This document shows, one piece after another, positions 43,983 through 52,742 of a stretch of 64,000 bases of DNA. Under the pieces are notes generated by a model. That model made no database searches and was not told the origin of the DNA. It saw only the letters and a program-made list of their open reading frames with translations. The stretch lies in the NCBI RefSeq assembly GCF_017377715.1, contig NZ_JAFVMF010000001.1, positions 186,001-250,000 of the forward strand, in the 5' to 3' direction. The stretch is from Acetobacter sacchari (GTDB taxonomy: Bacteria; Pseudomonadota; Alphaproteobacteria; Acetobacterales; Acetobacteraceae). Both the position numbers and the translations under genes were made by a program. Every line of letters begins with the position of its first letter. Within the stretch, counting starts at the first letter, position 1.

Positions 43983-45038
43983 TCATCGGTTGTCCTCGCG
44001 TCGCAGAAGGCTCGCGTCGCCATAGGAATAGAAACGGTAGCCTTCCCGCACTGCGTGCGCATAGGCCCCGCGCATGCGTTCGGTCCCGGCGAAGGCGCTG
44101 ACAAGCATGAACAGTGTCGAGCGCGGCAGATGAAAATTGGTGAGCAGCATATCCACCGCCCGGAACGTGAAGCCCGGCGTGATGAAGATCGAGGTCTCCC
44201 CATCGAAGGGGCGGACCACCCCGTGCTCATCCACGGCGCTTTCCAGCAGACGCAATGTCGTTGTGCCGACCGCGACGATCCGACCGCCGCGCGTGCGCGC
44301 GGCGTTGATCGCGTCCGCCGTTTCCGCCGTCACGACGCCCCGTTCCGCGTGCATTTTGTGACCCGTCAACGTCTCGGCCCGCACCGGCAGGAACGTGCCC
44401 GCGCCGACATGCAGCGTGAGAGTCCGGCGCTCGATCCCGGCGGCGTCGATACGTCGCAGTAGGTCCGGCGTGAAATGCAGCCCTGCGGTCGGGGCGGCGA
44501 CCGCGCCTTTGTGAGCGGAGAAAATCGTCGTGTAGTCGCGCTCGTCCTCGGAGGTCGGACCTGCCGGGCGGTGGATATAGGGCGGAAGCGCCAGTGCTCC
44601 TGCGGCCTGAAGGAAGGCGTCGAAGGCGTCGCCTTCGGCGCTGAAGCGCAGCGTGGCGCCGCCGCCGTCCTCAAGACCCAGCACTTCCGCCACATCTCCG
44701 TCCTGCGCGCCGGGGAACGTCAGCGTATCGCTCACGCGCAAGCGGCGCGCGTTGCGGATCAGCGCATGCCAACTTCCGTCGGGCAGGATGCGATCGAGCG
44801 TCACGCCGATCTTCGCCTCGCCGCGCAATGCGTGAAGCTGGGCGCGGATAACGGCCGTGTCGTTGGCCACGAGCAGATCGCCCGGCCGCAGCAGATCTGG
44901 AAACTCGCGCATCGTACGGTCGATGAGGCCCGCTTCCGCCACTTCCAGCAGCCGCGCGCTGTCCCTCGGTCGCGCCGGGCTTTGCGCGATCGACTCCTGA
45001 GGCAGGTCGAAATCGTAATCTGCTGTGCGGTCGGTCAT
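43983..45038 (-). CDS. queA: S-adenosylmethionine:tRNA ribosyltransferase-isomerase QueA
   Basis: Adds the epoxycyclopentanediol moiety from SAM to preQ1 in tRNA, giving epoxyqueuosine, the QueG substrate. It is 351 residues, the normal length. Typical segments are the N-terminal FDLPQESIAQSPARPRDSARLL, PPYIHRPAGPTSEDERDYTTIFS, GAVAAPTAGLHFTPDLL and the near-C-terminal LLTNFHLPRSTLFMLVSAFAG. It is first in the queuosine operon; the ATG at 45038 lacks a strong ribosome site. Confidence 0.97.
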   Translation of the reverse strand: MTDRTADYDFDLPQESIAQSPARPRDSARLLEVAEAGLIDRTMREFPDLLRPGDLLVANDTAVIRAQLHALRGEAKIGVTLDRILPDGSWHALIRNARRLRVSDTLTFPGAQDGDVAEVLGLEDGGGATLRFSAEGDAFDAFLQAAGALALPPYIHRPAGPTSEDERDYTTIFSAHKGAVAAPTAGLHFTPDLLRRIDAAGIERRTLTLHVGAGTFLPVRAETLTGHKMHAERGVVTAETADAINAARTRGGRIVAVGTTTLRLLESAVDEHGVVRPFDGETSIFITPGFTFRAVDMLLTNFHLPRSTLFMLVSAFAGTERMRGAYAHAVREGYRFYSYGDASLLRREDNR

Positions 45039-45393
45039 GGGCCGCAGCGTTTAAGGGGAATCGACCTCCGGCGCCAGCGTTGCGTTGGCTTGTGCGCCTC
45101 CCGCTGAATGCGGTTGGCTGCGATTGCCGGGGAGGGCGATGCGTCGCAAGGCGCAGTCCTGGGTGAGGGATGTCAACCGCGTTTCATGCAGTCACGCCGT
45201 TATACGTTCCCGCTGATGCTTGCGGCTTTGGATAGCCTTTACGGGGTGCGCGCGGGCGGACGCATTCCTGCCTGGATTACGGTTTCGCGCGTATCCCTGT
45301 GATGGCGGGGTTGATGCTACCGGTCAGGAACGCCATTTTCTGCCCATCGCGCGCGATCCTGATGGTCGCGCCATGGCTTTAAGGAACCTGCCC
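45039..45393. other. Intergenic stretch, nothing firm
   Basis: A 355-base divergent region between queA and a small hypothetical gene. An open plus-strand frame continues through it into the 73-residue gene but has no ribosome site or recognisable sequence. Promoters for both genes should lie here; I could not place them reliably. Confidence 0.5.
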
Positions 45394-45615
45394 ATGTCCT
45401 ATGCTTTGCTCGATGCCGTGCGGGTCGCGAAGGCCGCCAAAGTTTCGCTCGACGTGCTGAAGACTTCAACGGAGGCGTCGGAGGCGCATCAGCGCAAAAT
45501 CATCATGGTGGAGCGCATCGCGGCTCTGGCCAGCGCCGCAGCCGATTCCACCGCCTGTGGGCAGGGAGTCACTCTCACTTCGGAGGAGTTCTGGCTCATC
45601 AGCCTCAACTGGTGA
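45394..45615 (+). CDS. Small hypothetical protein
   Basis: 73-residue protein starting MSYALLDAVRVAKAAKVSLDV, predicted mainly helical, with a C-terminal LTSEEFWLISLNW. The ATG at 45394 has AAGGAA eight bases upstream, which decides the start; the open frame extends 174 bases further upstream without such support. I do not recognise a family. No signal peptide or membrane segment. The next gene, of the PEBP family, begins 69 bases later. Confidence 0.5.
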   Translation: MSYALLDAVRVAKAAKVSLDVLKTSTEASEAHQRKIIMVERIAALASAAADSTACGQGVTLTSEEFWLISLNW

Positions 45616-45684
45616 AGCGAGTGGCCGTTTCGACGCAGGCGCTTTCTCGGGAAAGTCCATCTATCGTGACAGGGGGATAATCCA

Positions 45685-46167
45685 ATGACCTTCACACTGA
45701 CCAGCGCGACCTTGATCAACGGCGCGGTGATGCCGCAGGCGCAGGTTTATTCGGGTATGGGGCGGACGGGCGACAATCTGTCTCCGCCCCTGGCGTGGAG
45801 CGGGGCGCCGGAAGGAACCAAAAGCTTCGTCATCACGGCGTATGATCCGGATGCGCCGACTGGCTCAGGTTGGTGGCACTGGGTGGTCATCGACCTCCCG
45901 GCGACAGTGACGGCGCTTCCCGAGGGCGCAGGCTCCGGTAAAGGGGGCCTGCCCGAGAGCGCGCGGCAGATCCGCACCGACTTCGGTGCGCCGGGTTACG
46001 GCGGGGCCGCGCCGCCGCCTGGGAGCGTGCACCGTTACGTCTTCACCGTAACCGCGCTGGACGCGCCGACTCTGGACGTCCCCGCCGACGCCTCTCCCGC
46101 GTATGTCGGTTTCGTCATGAACGCACATCGGCTCGCTTCCGCGTCGCTGACCGTCCTTTACGGATAA
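45685..46167 (+). CDS. YbhB/YbcL-family (PEBP) protein
   Basis: 160-residue phosphatidylethanolamine-binding-protein-like protein of the bacterial YbhB/YbcL, Raf-kinase-inhibitor-like family. Ligand-pocket motifs are YDPDAPTGSGWWHWVVIDLP and the later GAPGYGGAAPPPGSVHRYVFTV. It has no signal peptide. An AGGGGGATAATCCA ribosome region precedes the ATG. The cellular role of bacterial members is mostly unclear. Confidence 0.93.
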   Translation: MTFTLTSATLINGAVMPQAQVYSGMGRTGDNLSPPLAWSGAPEGTKSFVITAYDPDAPTGSGWWHWVVIDLPATVTALPEGAGSGKGGLPESARQIRTDFGAPGYGGAAPPPGSVHRYVFTVTALDAPTLDVPADASPAYVGFVMNAHRLASASLTVLYG

Positions 46168-46313
46168 GGTCGCTGACCGTCGGTCTGACGTCGAACGCGT
46201 GCATGGCCGTTTTATGACGAAATTAAAATTTTGAGCGATACGGCATGCGCTTGCGTGTGGTTTCCCCGGCGCTCAAAATAACCGCGCACGAGTAGTCTGA
46301 AAGGGCACGAAGC

Positions 46314-47072
46314 ATGAACACCGAAGAACGCGACCTGATTTCGAAATTCATCGCCCGCGTTGGCGGCGCGCCGCAGTCCGGTTTCGGCAGCGTGCCCGCC
46401 ACGCGACCCAACCTGCCGCCGATCGACCCGGAGGCGGACCGCTTTATTGCTCAGAATCTTGAGCAGTATCCAGAGGCCCGCTACCGGATCACACAGATGG
46501 CGGTGGTGCAGGAAGCAGCACTCGTCGAGGCGCAAAATCGTATTAGGGAGTTGCAGTTCCAACTGCAGCAGGCCCAACAGGCGCTGCAACAGGCCCAGAG
46601 CCAGACGAAACCATCTGGCGGTATATTCGGCGGCCTTTTCGGCGGCGGTCAGCAGCGCGCTCAGGCGGCGCCGCCTCCGGGTTGGGGCGGTCAGGCTGCG
46701 CCCGGTTATGGATACGGCGCGCCGCAACCGCAGATGCAGCCGATGCCCCCCGGCTTTCAGCCCGGCATGTTTCAGCAGCGTGGCTCAGGCTTTCTGGGCT
46801 CGGCCCTCACGACGGCGGCGGGCGTCGCTGGCGGCATGATGGCGGCGAACGCGCTTGAGGGTCTGTTCAGCGGGCATCACGGCGGCGGAGACTTGGGTGG
46901 TGGCTGGGGGGCTCCTGGAGAGACAGTCATCAACAACAATTACGGCTCTGACGTCGGAGGCGACCCGTTCTCGGGCGCAGGGACGTCGGTCGATCAAGGC
47001 TTCGACGCTGGCGGCGGTGATTGGGGTGGCGGCGGCGATTGGGGCGGTGGCGGCGACGACCTGTCGTTTTAA
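46314..47072 (+). CDS. DUF2076 domain-containing protein
   Basis: 252-residue protein of the DUF2076 family. The N-terminal third is a conserved helical region (MNTEERDLISKFIARV; PEADRFIAQNLEQYPEARYRITQMAVVQEAAL) followed by a Gln-rich coiled coil (about 75-100). The rest is Gly/Pro/Gln-rich with a GGGMMAANALEGLFSG-type hydrophobic patch and an aspartate-glycine tail of DWGGGG repeats. Such proteins are thought to be periplasmic ligand-binding or envelope-linked, but no function is established. AAGGGC precedes the ATG. Monocistronic. Confidence 0.85.
   Translation: MNTEERDLISKFIARVGGAPQSGFGSVPATRPNLPPIDPEADRFIAQNLEQYPEARYRITQMAVVQEAALVEAQNRIRELQFQLQQAQQALQQAQSQTKPSGGIFGGLFGGGQQRAQAAPPPGWGGQAAPGYGYGAPQPQMQPMPPGFQPGMFQQRGSGFLGSALTTAAGVAGGMMAANALEGLFSGHHGGGDLGGGWGAPGETVINNNYGSDVGGDPFSGAGTSVDQGFDAGGGDWGGGGDWGGGGDDLSF
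47012..47060 (+). repeat. Short tandem repeat encoding DWGGGG units
   Basis: The 3' end of the DUF2076 gene contains about three copies of a 15- to 18-base unit, GGCGGCGATTGGGGTGGC-like, coding Gly-Asp-Trp-Gly repeats. Copy number could vary between strains by slippage. Confidence 0.5.
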
Positions 47073-47260
47073 TCGTCTCCCGTCAGCGGCTCCCGGATTC
47101 TGAAGGGGGGTGCTGGCGGGCAAGGTTGCTCGTGCCGTCAGTGCGCGCGAGCAGCGAAACGCGCGCCTTTCACGACGTTTATGTCAGGCTGGCTCGCGAA
47201 TTTCGCCCGTATCCGCCCGCAATATCCGGGTGTCGGCTTTTTGTTGAGGGGGCGGGTCCT

Positions 47261-47935
47261 CTATCGGCCCTGCCGTCCGAGCGCCTCGACCACGGTCGTA
47301 ACGATGGCGCTGAACATTTCACGACAGATCAGTGCGTCTCTCGGGCTGTGTGCCGACAGCGGACTGCAATCGACGATAATAAGCCCGTCCGGCAGTGTGG
47401 CTACGCGCCCATGCTGAAAGCCGAGGCGCGCCATTGGCATGCCGCACGCCGCGATGGTGGCGTTGTGCGCCAGAGCGCCGATAGCCAGCACGAGCCGAAG
47501 ATTGGGCATCGCCTGCAGTTCAGCCTTGAGGAAGGCGTTGCAGGCGTGAACTTCCGCAGGTTGCGGCAGGGCTGCGGGTGGCGCGCATCGGACGGCGCCG
47601 ACCACCCGGCAATGATTGGAACGTAGGCCCGTAGCGTTGTCCGACGCGTAATGTCCGGTCGCAAGCCCATGCTCAATCAGCGTTTCGCAGAAAATGGCGC
47701 TGACATTTCTGTCGCCGAAGAACGGCCCCTGATGTGCGCCTTTTCTGGCTTCGGGCGCTGGTCCCACGATGAGGACGCTGGCGTCTCGTGCCCCCCATGC
47801 GCGGATAGGCGCGTGGTCAACTCCAGGGTGGTTTCGTCGATTTGCGCTGCGCAACTGCGCCAGCCGGGGACATAGCTGACAATCGTCGTCGGGAGCGTCA
47901 GTGACCTCCTGAGTAGTGAGCAGCGTCTGGCTCAC
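47261..47935 (-). CDS. UDG-superfamily protein resembling family 5, with altered catalytic motif
   Basis: 224 residues related to family 5 (UdgB-type) uracil-DNA glycosylases. The four Fe-S cysteines are kept: CQLCPRL near 19-22, RCAPP near 117 and HACNAF near 131. Motif 1 is GPAPEARKGAHQGPFFGDR, close to family 5, which lacks the catalytic acid of families 1 and 4. Motif 2, normally HPS followed by variable residues, reads DCSPLSAHS here, so the conserved His is replaced by Asp and the Pro by Cys. Activity may be lost, altered or directed to another base. It stands alone between the DUF2076 and NYN genes. Confidence 0.8.
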   Translation of the reverse strand: MSQTLLTTQEVTDAPDDDCQLCPRLAQLRSANRRNHPGVDHAPIRAWGARDASVLIVGPAPEARKGAHQGPFFGDRNVSAIFCETLIEHGLATGHYASDNATGLRSNHCRVVGAVRCAPPAALPQPAEVHACNAFLKAELQAMPNLRLVLAIGALAHNATIAACGMPMARLGFQHGRVATLPDGLIIVDCSPLSAHSPRDALICREMFSAIVTTVVEALGRQGR

Positions 47936-48017
47936 CGGGACCTAAATCCCCCGTGCGACCGATCGGCGGACGGCGCAAATTCCTCCGATCGGCATACTGG
48001 CGCGTTCTTGCGACGGA

Positions 48018-48626
48018 TCATTCGTTGTCGAGATCGTCGGGTTCGCTGAGCTGGTCGGCCGGGTGTCGGATCGGGGCCTGACGGGTCCGCGGCTCGGCTG
48101 GTCGGCGTGTGAACTCGTCCGCGATGTCCGCCAGATCGACGAACCGGTCGGCCTGTCGGCGCAGGTCGTCCCCGATCAGCGGAGGAGAGGAACGCATCGA
48201 CGAAACGACCGACACGCGCACGCCCATTCGCTGCACGGCCTCCACGGCGCGGCGGAAATCGGAATCACCGGTGAAGAGGATCGCGTGATCGAGCCGAGGC
48301 GCGGCCTCCATCATGTCCACCGCGATTTCGATGTCCATGTTGCCCTTGATGCGCCGCCGACCATTGTGATCGGTGAATTCGCGCGCAGTCTTTGTAACAA
48401 GAAAGTAACCATTGTACGATAACCAGTCGGTCAGCGGCTTGATGGGCGAATATTCTTCAGTGTCTAGAATAGCTGCATAGTAATAAGCGCGCAAAAGATT
48501 GCATCGCGATGTAAAAAATTCGAGCATTTTGCGATAATCAACATCAAAGCCCAGCCCCCGTGAAGCCGAATAAAGACTGGAGCCGTCGATAAATAATGCC
48601 GTTCGTTCTGTGCTGCGGATAATCAT
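48018..48626 (-). CDS. NYN-domain (LabA/DUF88-family) protein
   Basis: 202-residue protein with a PIN-like NYN nuclease domain (about 8-160). Acidic positions typical of the active site are Asp14 in LFIDGSSLY, Asp98 and Asp104 in KGNMDIEIAVDMME, and Asp121/Asp123 in LFTGDSDF. The C-terminal 40 residues are charged and probably disordered. AAGGAAGAG precedes the ATG. LabA/DUF88 proteins are predicted RNases, and some act in RNA turnover or regulation; the target is unknown. It is divergent from folK. Confidence 0.88.
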   Translation of the reverse strand: MIIRSTERTALFIDGSSLYSASRGLGFDVDYRKMLEFFTSRCNLLRAYYYAAILDTEEYSPIKPLTDWLSYNGYFLVTKTAREFTDHNGRRRIKGNMDIEIAVDMMEAAPRLDHAILFTGDSDFRRAVEAVQRMGVRVSVVSSMRSSPPLIGDDLRRQADRFVDLADIADEFTRRPAEPRTRQAPIRHPADQLSEPDDLDNE

Positions 48627-48749
48627 TCAGTCTCTTCCTTGAATGCGTCGGATCTTACCGATAAACTAGTTAAGCTATCGTTATCTTGTGTTTGGGGGAA
48701 GCGTGGTCGTGGGGAGTGGGGACGAAGCGCGGTTCACGCGTAGGGTGTT

Positions 48750-49280
48750 ATGCAGGTCCTGATCGCTATAGGCGCCAATCTTCCACGTTCGCTGGGGACG
48801 GATGTCATGGGAGCTTCGCCTCTGGCGACCTGCGAGGCCGCCGTGCAGGCGCTTCGGGAAATCCCGGGCCTGTCGGTCGAGCGGGTTTCCGCATGGTACG
48901 AAAGCGAAGCGATCCCGGCTTCGAGCCAGCCACCATACGTGAACGGGGTGGCGTTTGGTAGGTCTTTTCTTTCGCCCGAAACGCTTCTTGAGCGCCTTCA
49001 CGCCATAGAGGCAGATTACGGGCGCGTCCGGGGCGAACTCAACGCTGCGCGCACGCTCGATCTGGATCTGATCGACGCAGACGGGGAGGTTCGGCGCGAC
49101 GGCTCTCCGGTCCTGCCACATCCGCGTGCGCATGAGCGTGCATTCGTCCTGCTTCCGTTGCGCGACGTGGAGCCCGACTGGAAGCATCCGACTTTGGGAG
49201 TGACCGTGCAGGAGCTGATCGACAGGCTTGAGCCGCAGTCCATTCGGCGCCTGCCTGCTGACGCCGTCGCTCTTCCCTAA
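48750..49280 (+). CDS. folK: 2-amino-4-hydroxy-6-hydroxymethyldihydropteridine pyrophosphokinase
   Basis: Folate biosynthesis enzyme that transfers pyrophosphate from ATP to hydroxymethyldihydropterin. It is 176 residues. Family motifs are IAIGANLPRS near residue 5, SAWYESEAIP and PPYVNGVAFG, then RTLDLDLIDADG with metal-binding Asp residues and LPHPRAHERAFVLLPL. No folP or folB lies beside it. The ribosome site (GTAGGG) is weak. It is followed by rpoZ after 54 bases. Confidence 0.94.
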   Translation: MQVLIAIGANLPRSLGTDVMGASPLATCEAAVQALREIPGLSVERVSAWYESEAIPASSQPPYVNGVAFGRSFLSPETLLERLHAIEADYGRVRGELNAARTLDLDLIDADGEVRRDGSPVLPHPRAHERAFVLLPLRDVEPDWKHPTLGVTVQELIDRLEPQSIRRLPADAVALP

Positions 49281-49334
49281 TGGCCTGCTGGATGGTAGTA
49301 GGGTCTTTTCCAACGAATTTCGCGGAGGCTGCCA

Positions 49335-49721
49335 ATGGCGCGCGTCACTGTTGAGGATTGCGTCGAGAAGGTGCCGAACCGCTTCGACCTCGTTCTGCTT
49401 GCTGCGCAACGCGCGCGTAACCTGTCCCGCGGCGAAGAGCTGACGCTGGACCGCGACAACGACAAGAATCCTGTCGTGGCCTTGCGCGAGATCGCCGAGG
49501 AGACGGTGCCGCTTGAGGGGCTGCGCAGCGATCTGGTGCGTTCGCTGGCTCGTGCGCCGGAGCCGGAGCCCGCCGACGAGGAGGTGCTCGATCTCATCCC
49601 GACAGACCAGAATATTTTCGGTCTGCAGGAGAGCGCCGCCGAAGAAGAGATCACAGATCTTTCTCCGGAAGAATACAAAGCCGCCATCGAAGCCGAGCTC
49701 GGCGGTCGGGGACGGCGCTGA
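49335..49721 (+). CDS. rpoZ: RNA polymerase omega subunit
   Basis: 128-residue omega subunit, which stabilises RNA polymerase assembly and carries a ppGpp site with beta-prime in many bacteria. The start [31 protein letters not shown] is the conserved core, followed by [11 protein letters not shown]. The C-terminus is extended and acidic, as in other alphaproteobacteria. CGGAGG precedes the ATG. The rpoZ-rel order is the alphaproteobacterial norm. Confidence 0.96.
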   Translation: MARVTVEDCVEKVPNRFDLVLLAAQRARNLSRGEELTLDRDNDKNPVVALREIAEETVPLEGLRSDLVRSLARAPEPEPADEEVLDLIPTDQNIFGLQESAAEEEITDLSPEEYKAAIEAELGGRGRR

Positions 49722-49791
49722 GCGCGCCTTATAGGCAACCATTTTTATATCTCGCGCCTGACGCGGCGCGTTCTGCTTGGCGTTGCGCAAC

Positions 49792-52080
49792 ATGACGGCT
49801 GAAGCTCAGGGCGCGGCCGACGTCGCCATTTCGGCAGGCTCGCCCGCCGGAGCCGTTCTGGCCGTGTCGCACGGTCAGGTCATATCGCCTGAGAAGCTTC
49901 TCAGGCGCATTCGTCAGTATAATCCAGACGCCGACCTGGGGCTTGTCGAGCGGGCTTTCGAGGTCGCTGCTGCGGCTCATGCGACGCAGCTTCGCGACAA
50001 CGGCGATCCGTACATCACGCATCCTCTCGACGTTGCGCTGATTCTCGCGGGATTTCATCTCGACGTCGCGTCGATAGCGACCGCCCTGCTTCACGACACG
50101 ATCGAAGACACCGGCCTCACGGTTGAATCTCTGCGCGAGCAGTTCGGGTCGACGATCGCGGAGCTGGTGGACGGCGTCACCAAGTTGACCCGTCTCGAAC
50201 TGCAGTCCGACCGTACGAAGCAGGCGGAGAATTTCCGCAAGCTCGTGCTGGCGATGTCGCGCGACATTCGCGTGCTGATCGTCAAGCTGGCCGATCGTCT
50301 GCACAACATGCGCACGTTGCATTTCGTGCAGCGCGACGACCGTCGCAAGCGCATTGCACGCGAAACCATGGACATCTATGCGCCGCTCGCCGGGCGCATC
50401 GGTATGGATCGCGTCAAGACAGAGTTGCAGAACCTGTCTTTCGCGCAGCTTGAGCCGGAGGCGGACGCGACGATCCGCGCGCGTCTGAACTATCTGCGCG
50501 GGCAGGGCGCGGACGTGATCGAGGAGGTTCGCGGCGAACTGACCCGTATGTGTCAGGAAGCCGGGGTCGAGCGCGTCGAGGTGACGGGGCGCGAGAAATC
50601 GCCGTTCTCGATCTGGGAGAAGATGCAGAAACGCAATGTGGCGTTCGAGCAGCTCTCGGACATCATGGCGTTCCGTGTCATCGTCGATTCCCGCGAGGAC
50701 TGCTACGTCGCGCTCGGCGCCATCCACGCGGCACTGCCGATGATCGCGGGGCGCTTCAAGGACTACATCTCCACGCCCAAGGCCAACGGCTACCAGAGCC
50801 TTCACACCGGCGTCACGCTGCGGCATCCGCGCAACCAGAAGATCGAGGTGCAGATCCGCACGGCGGACATGCACGACATCGCGGAGAACGGCGTGGCCGC
50901 CCATTGGGCGTACAAGCAGCTTCCCGAAGGCGTCACGCCTGACGCTGAAGCGCAGAGCCCGCGCGCGATGAAGCGTCCGCGCTGGGTTCAGGATCTTCTT
51001 GAAATTCTGGAAGATTCTGCTGCGCCGGACGAATTCCTCGAAAACACCAAGCTCGAACTTTATCAGGATCAGGTCTTCTGCTTCACGCCGAAGGGACAGC
51101 TGATTCCGTTGCCGCGCGGCGCGACGCCGATCGACTTCGCCTACGCGGTGCATAGCCAGGTCGGCGACACCTGCGTCGGCGCGAAGGTCAACAGCCGCCT
51201 CGTTCCCCTGCGCTACGAACTGCAGAACGGCGATCAGGTCGAGATCATGACCGCCCGCGGCGGCGCCCCGTCACCGTCCTGGGAACGCTTTGTCGTCACC
51301 GGCAAGGCGCGGGCGCGCATCCGCCGTTACGTCACGGCCCAGCAGCGGCAGGCGTCAATCGACTCGGGCAAGGCCGCGTTGGCCAAGGCGTTCCGTCAGG
51401 AAGGCGTGGATGGTTCGGAAAAAATCATCGACAGCGTTCTCAAGGAGCTGAAGCAGGCCTCCATCGAAGACCTGTATGTGGCCATCGGCGGCGGCCATCT
51501 TGGTCCAAAAGACGTTGTGCACGCGGCCTATCCGGAGTTGCGCCGCGCGCCGCGAGGCCCGCGCATGGTGCCGGGTTTCATGGCGCGGACGGCCCCGACC
51601 AAGCCGCGCACGACGGGATCGCCGCTGGTTGGCCTCGGTGCAGGCATCGCCGTGCATTTCGCCGGGTGCTGTCACCCGCTGCCGGGTGATCGCATCGTCG
51701 GGGTGGTCGCCAACGGCAAAGGCGTGACTGTGCACAACGTCAACTGCCAGACGCTGGAGGCCTTCGCGGCGACGCCGGAGCGGTTCCTCGACGTCGACTG
51801 GGATTATCAGGCCATCGGCCATGGCGGGCAGGGCGCTGAGCCGTTCGTCGGTCGCGTCACGGTGATCGCCGCCAACGAGCCGCAGGTGCTCGCCACCGTC
51901 ACCAATGCGGTGTCCAAGCAGGACGGCGCGATCGTCAACCTCAAGATCGTCAATCGCCAGCTCGATTTCATGGAGATCCTCGTGGACGTGGAGGTGCGGG
52001 ATCTGAAGCATCTTTCCGGCCTCATCGGCGGCCTGCGCTCCGCGACGGGCATCTCCCAGGTCGAGCGCGCGCGGTCCTGA
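49792..52080 (+). CDS. rsh: Bifunctional (p)ppGpp synthase/hydrolase (Rel/Spo homologue)
   Basis: Long RSH protein, 762 residues, that makes and degrades (p)ppGpp. The HD hydrolase domain (about 45-200) keeps the HD pair at 101-102 within LLHDTIEDTG; the synthase domain (about 235-370) has the RFKDYI motif, whose Arg-x-Lys-Asp form marks bifunctional Rel/Spo enzymes, and PKANGYQSLHT. TGS, helical and C-terminal ACT domains follow. The ATG at 49792 is preferred to a TTG five codons upstream; both have weak ribosome sites. It lies 70 bases after rpoZ and 28 bases before acpS. Confidence 0.96.
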   Translation: MTAEAQGAADVAISAGSPAGAVLAVSHGQVISPEKLLRRIRQYNPDADLGLVERAFEVAAAAHATQLRDNGDPYITHPLDVALILAGFHLDVASIATALLHDTIEDTGLTVESLREQFGSTIAELVDGVTKLTRLELQSDRTKQAENFRKLVLAMSRDIRVLIVKLADRLHNMRTLHFVQRDDRRKRIARETMDIYAPLAGRIGMDRVKTELQNLSFAQLEPEADATIRARLNYLRGQGADVIEEVRGELTRMCQEAGVERVEVTGREKSPFSIWEKMQKRNVAFEQLSDIMAFRVIVDSREDCYVALGAIHAALPMIAGRFKDYISTPKANGYQSLHTGVTLRHPRNQKIEVQIRTADMHDIAENGVAAHWAYKQLPEGVTPDAEAQSPRAMKRPRWVQDLLEILEDSAAPDEFLENTKLELYQDQVFCFTPKGQLIPLPRGATPIDFAYAVHSQVGDTCVGAKVNSRLVPLRYELQNGDQVEIMTARGGAPSPSWERFVVTGKARARIRRYVTAQQRQASIDSGKAALAKAFRQEGVDGSEKIIDSVLKELKQASIEDLYVAIGGGHLGPKDVVHAAYPELRRAPRGPRMVPGFMARTAPTKPRTTGSPLVGLGAGIAVHFAGCCHPLPGDRIVGVVANGKGVTVHNVNCQTLEAFAATPERFLDVDWDYQAIGHGGQGAEPFVGRVTVIAANEPQVLATVTNAVSKQDGAIVNLKIVNRQLDFMEILVDVEVRDLKHLSGLIGGLRSATGISQVERARS

Positions 52081-52108
52081 CGGTCCTCCTTAGCCGAAGG
52101 GCAAAATC

Positions 52109-52513
52109 ATGATCCTCGGGTTGGGAATGGACCTGTGCGACATGCGGCGCATCGAGCGCTCCATCGAGCGTTTCGGTGATCGCTTTCTTGAGCGCGTGTT
52201 CACTGAGCAGGAACGCGCGCGCGCCGAACGTCGAAGCGGACAGGCGCGCATCGGCGCCTATGCGAAGCGATGGGCGGCCAAGGAAGCGTGCTCCAAGGCG
52301 CTCGGGACCGGATTTTCGAATGGCGTGTTCCACAGCACGATGGGCGTGCGCAATCTGCCCTCCGGCCAGCCAACGCTCGCGTTGACGGGCGGCGCTGCCG
52401 TGCGACTTGCGGCGCTCACGCCGCCCGGCATGGTGGCGCGTCTTTTTCTCACGATGACCGACGATACGCCTTACGCGCTGGCTCAGGTCATCATCGAAGC
52501 CTTGCCAGCCTGA
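52109..52513 (+). CDS. acpS: Holo-[acyl-carrier-protein] synthase
   Basis: Transfers phosphopantetheine from CoA to acyl carrier protein. It is 134 residues. Key positions are Asp8 in [13 protein letters not shown] and Glu in [15 protein letters not shown], which bind magnesium. AGGGC lies close to the start (AAGGGCAAAATC), and the frame spans a normal family length. It belongs to the rel-acpS-lepB-rnc-era run common in this class. Confidence 0.96.
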   Translation: MILGLGMDLCDMRRIERSIERFGDRFLERVFTEQERARAERRSGQARIGAYAKRWAAKEACSKALGTGFSNGVFHSTMGVRNLPSGQPTLALTGGAAVRLAALTPPGMVARLFLTMTDDTPYALAQVIIEALPA

Positions 52514-52742
52514 CAGACGACTTCGGCCCGGAGCCTCGGGCGCAAGGGGGGCAGGAGTGCGCCGGAGCGGGTCCCCGGCGCAGAGTCGCTTGACAGGGAG
52601 GGGGGCGGGCGGCTTCATCCGCCGGTTGACCTCGTCGCCATTGACGATGTGTCACGATCGGGGGTTCGCGTCGGTCGTGAACGATCGCTGCAAACCGTCG
52701 CGAGCGATGGTGTGGCGACGGGCGACGTGGAAGACCTTCTCG

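Noticed and set aside
47950..47996. Two CCGATCGG copies after the NYN gene as a terminator
   Set aside because: The copies are self-palindromic octamers 26 bases apart, not a stem followed by T residues.
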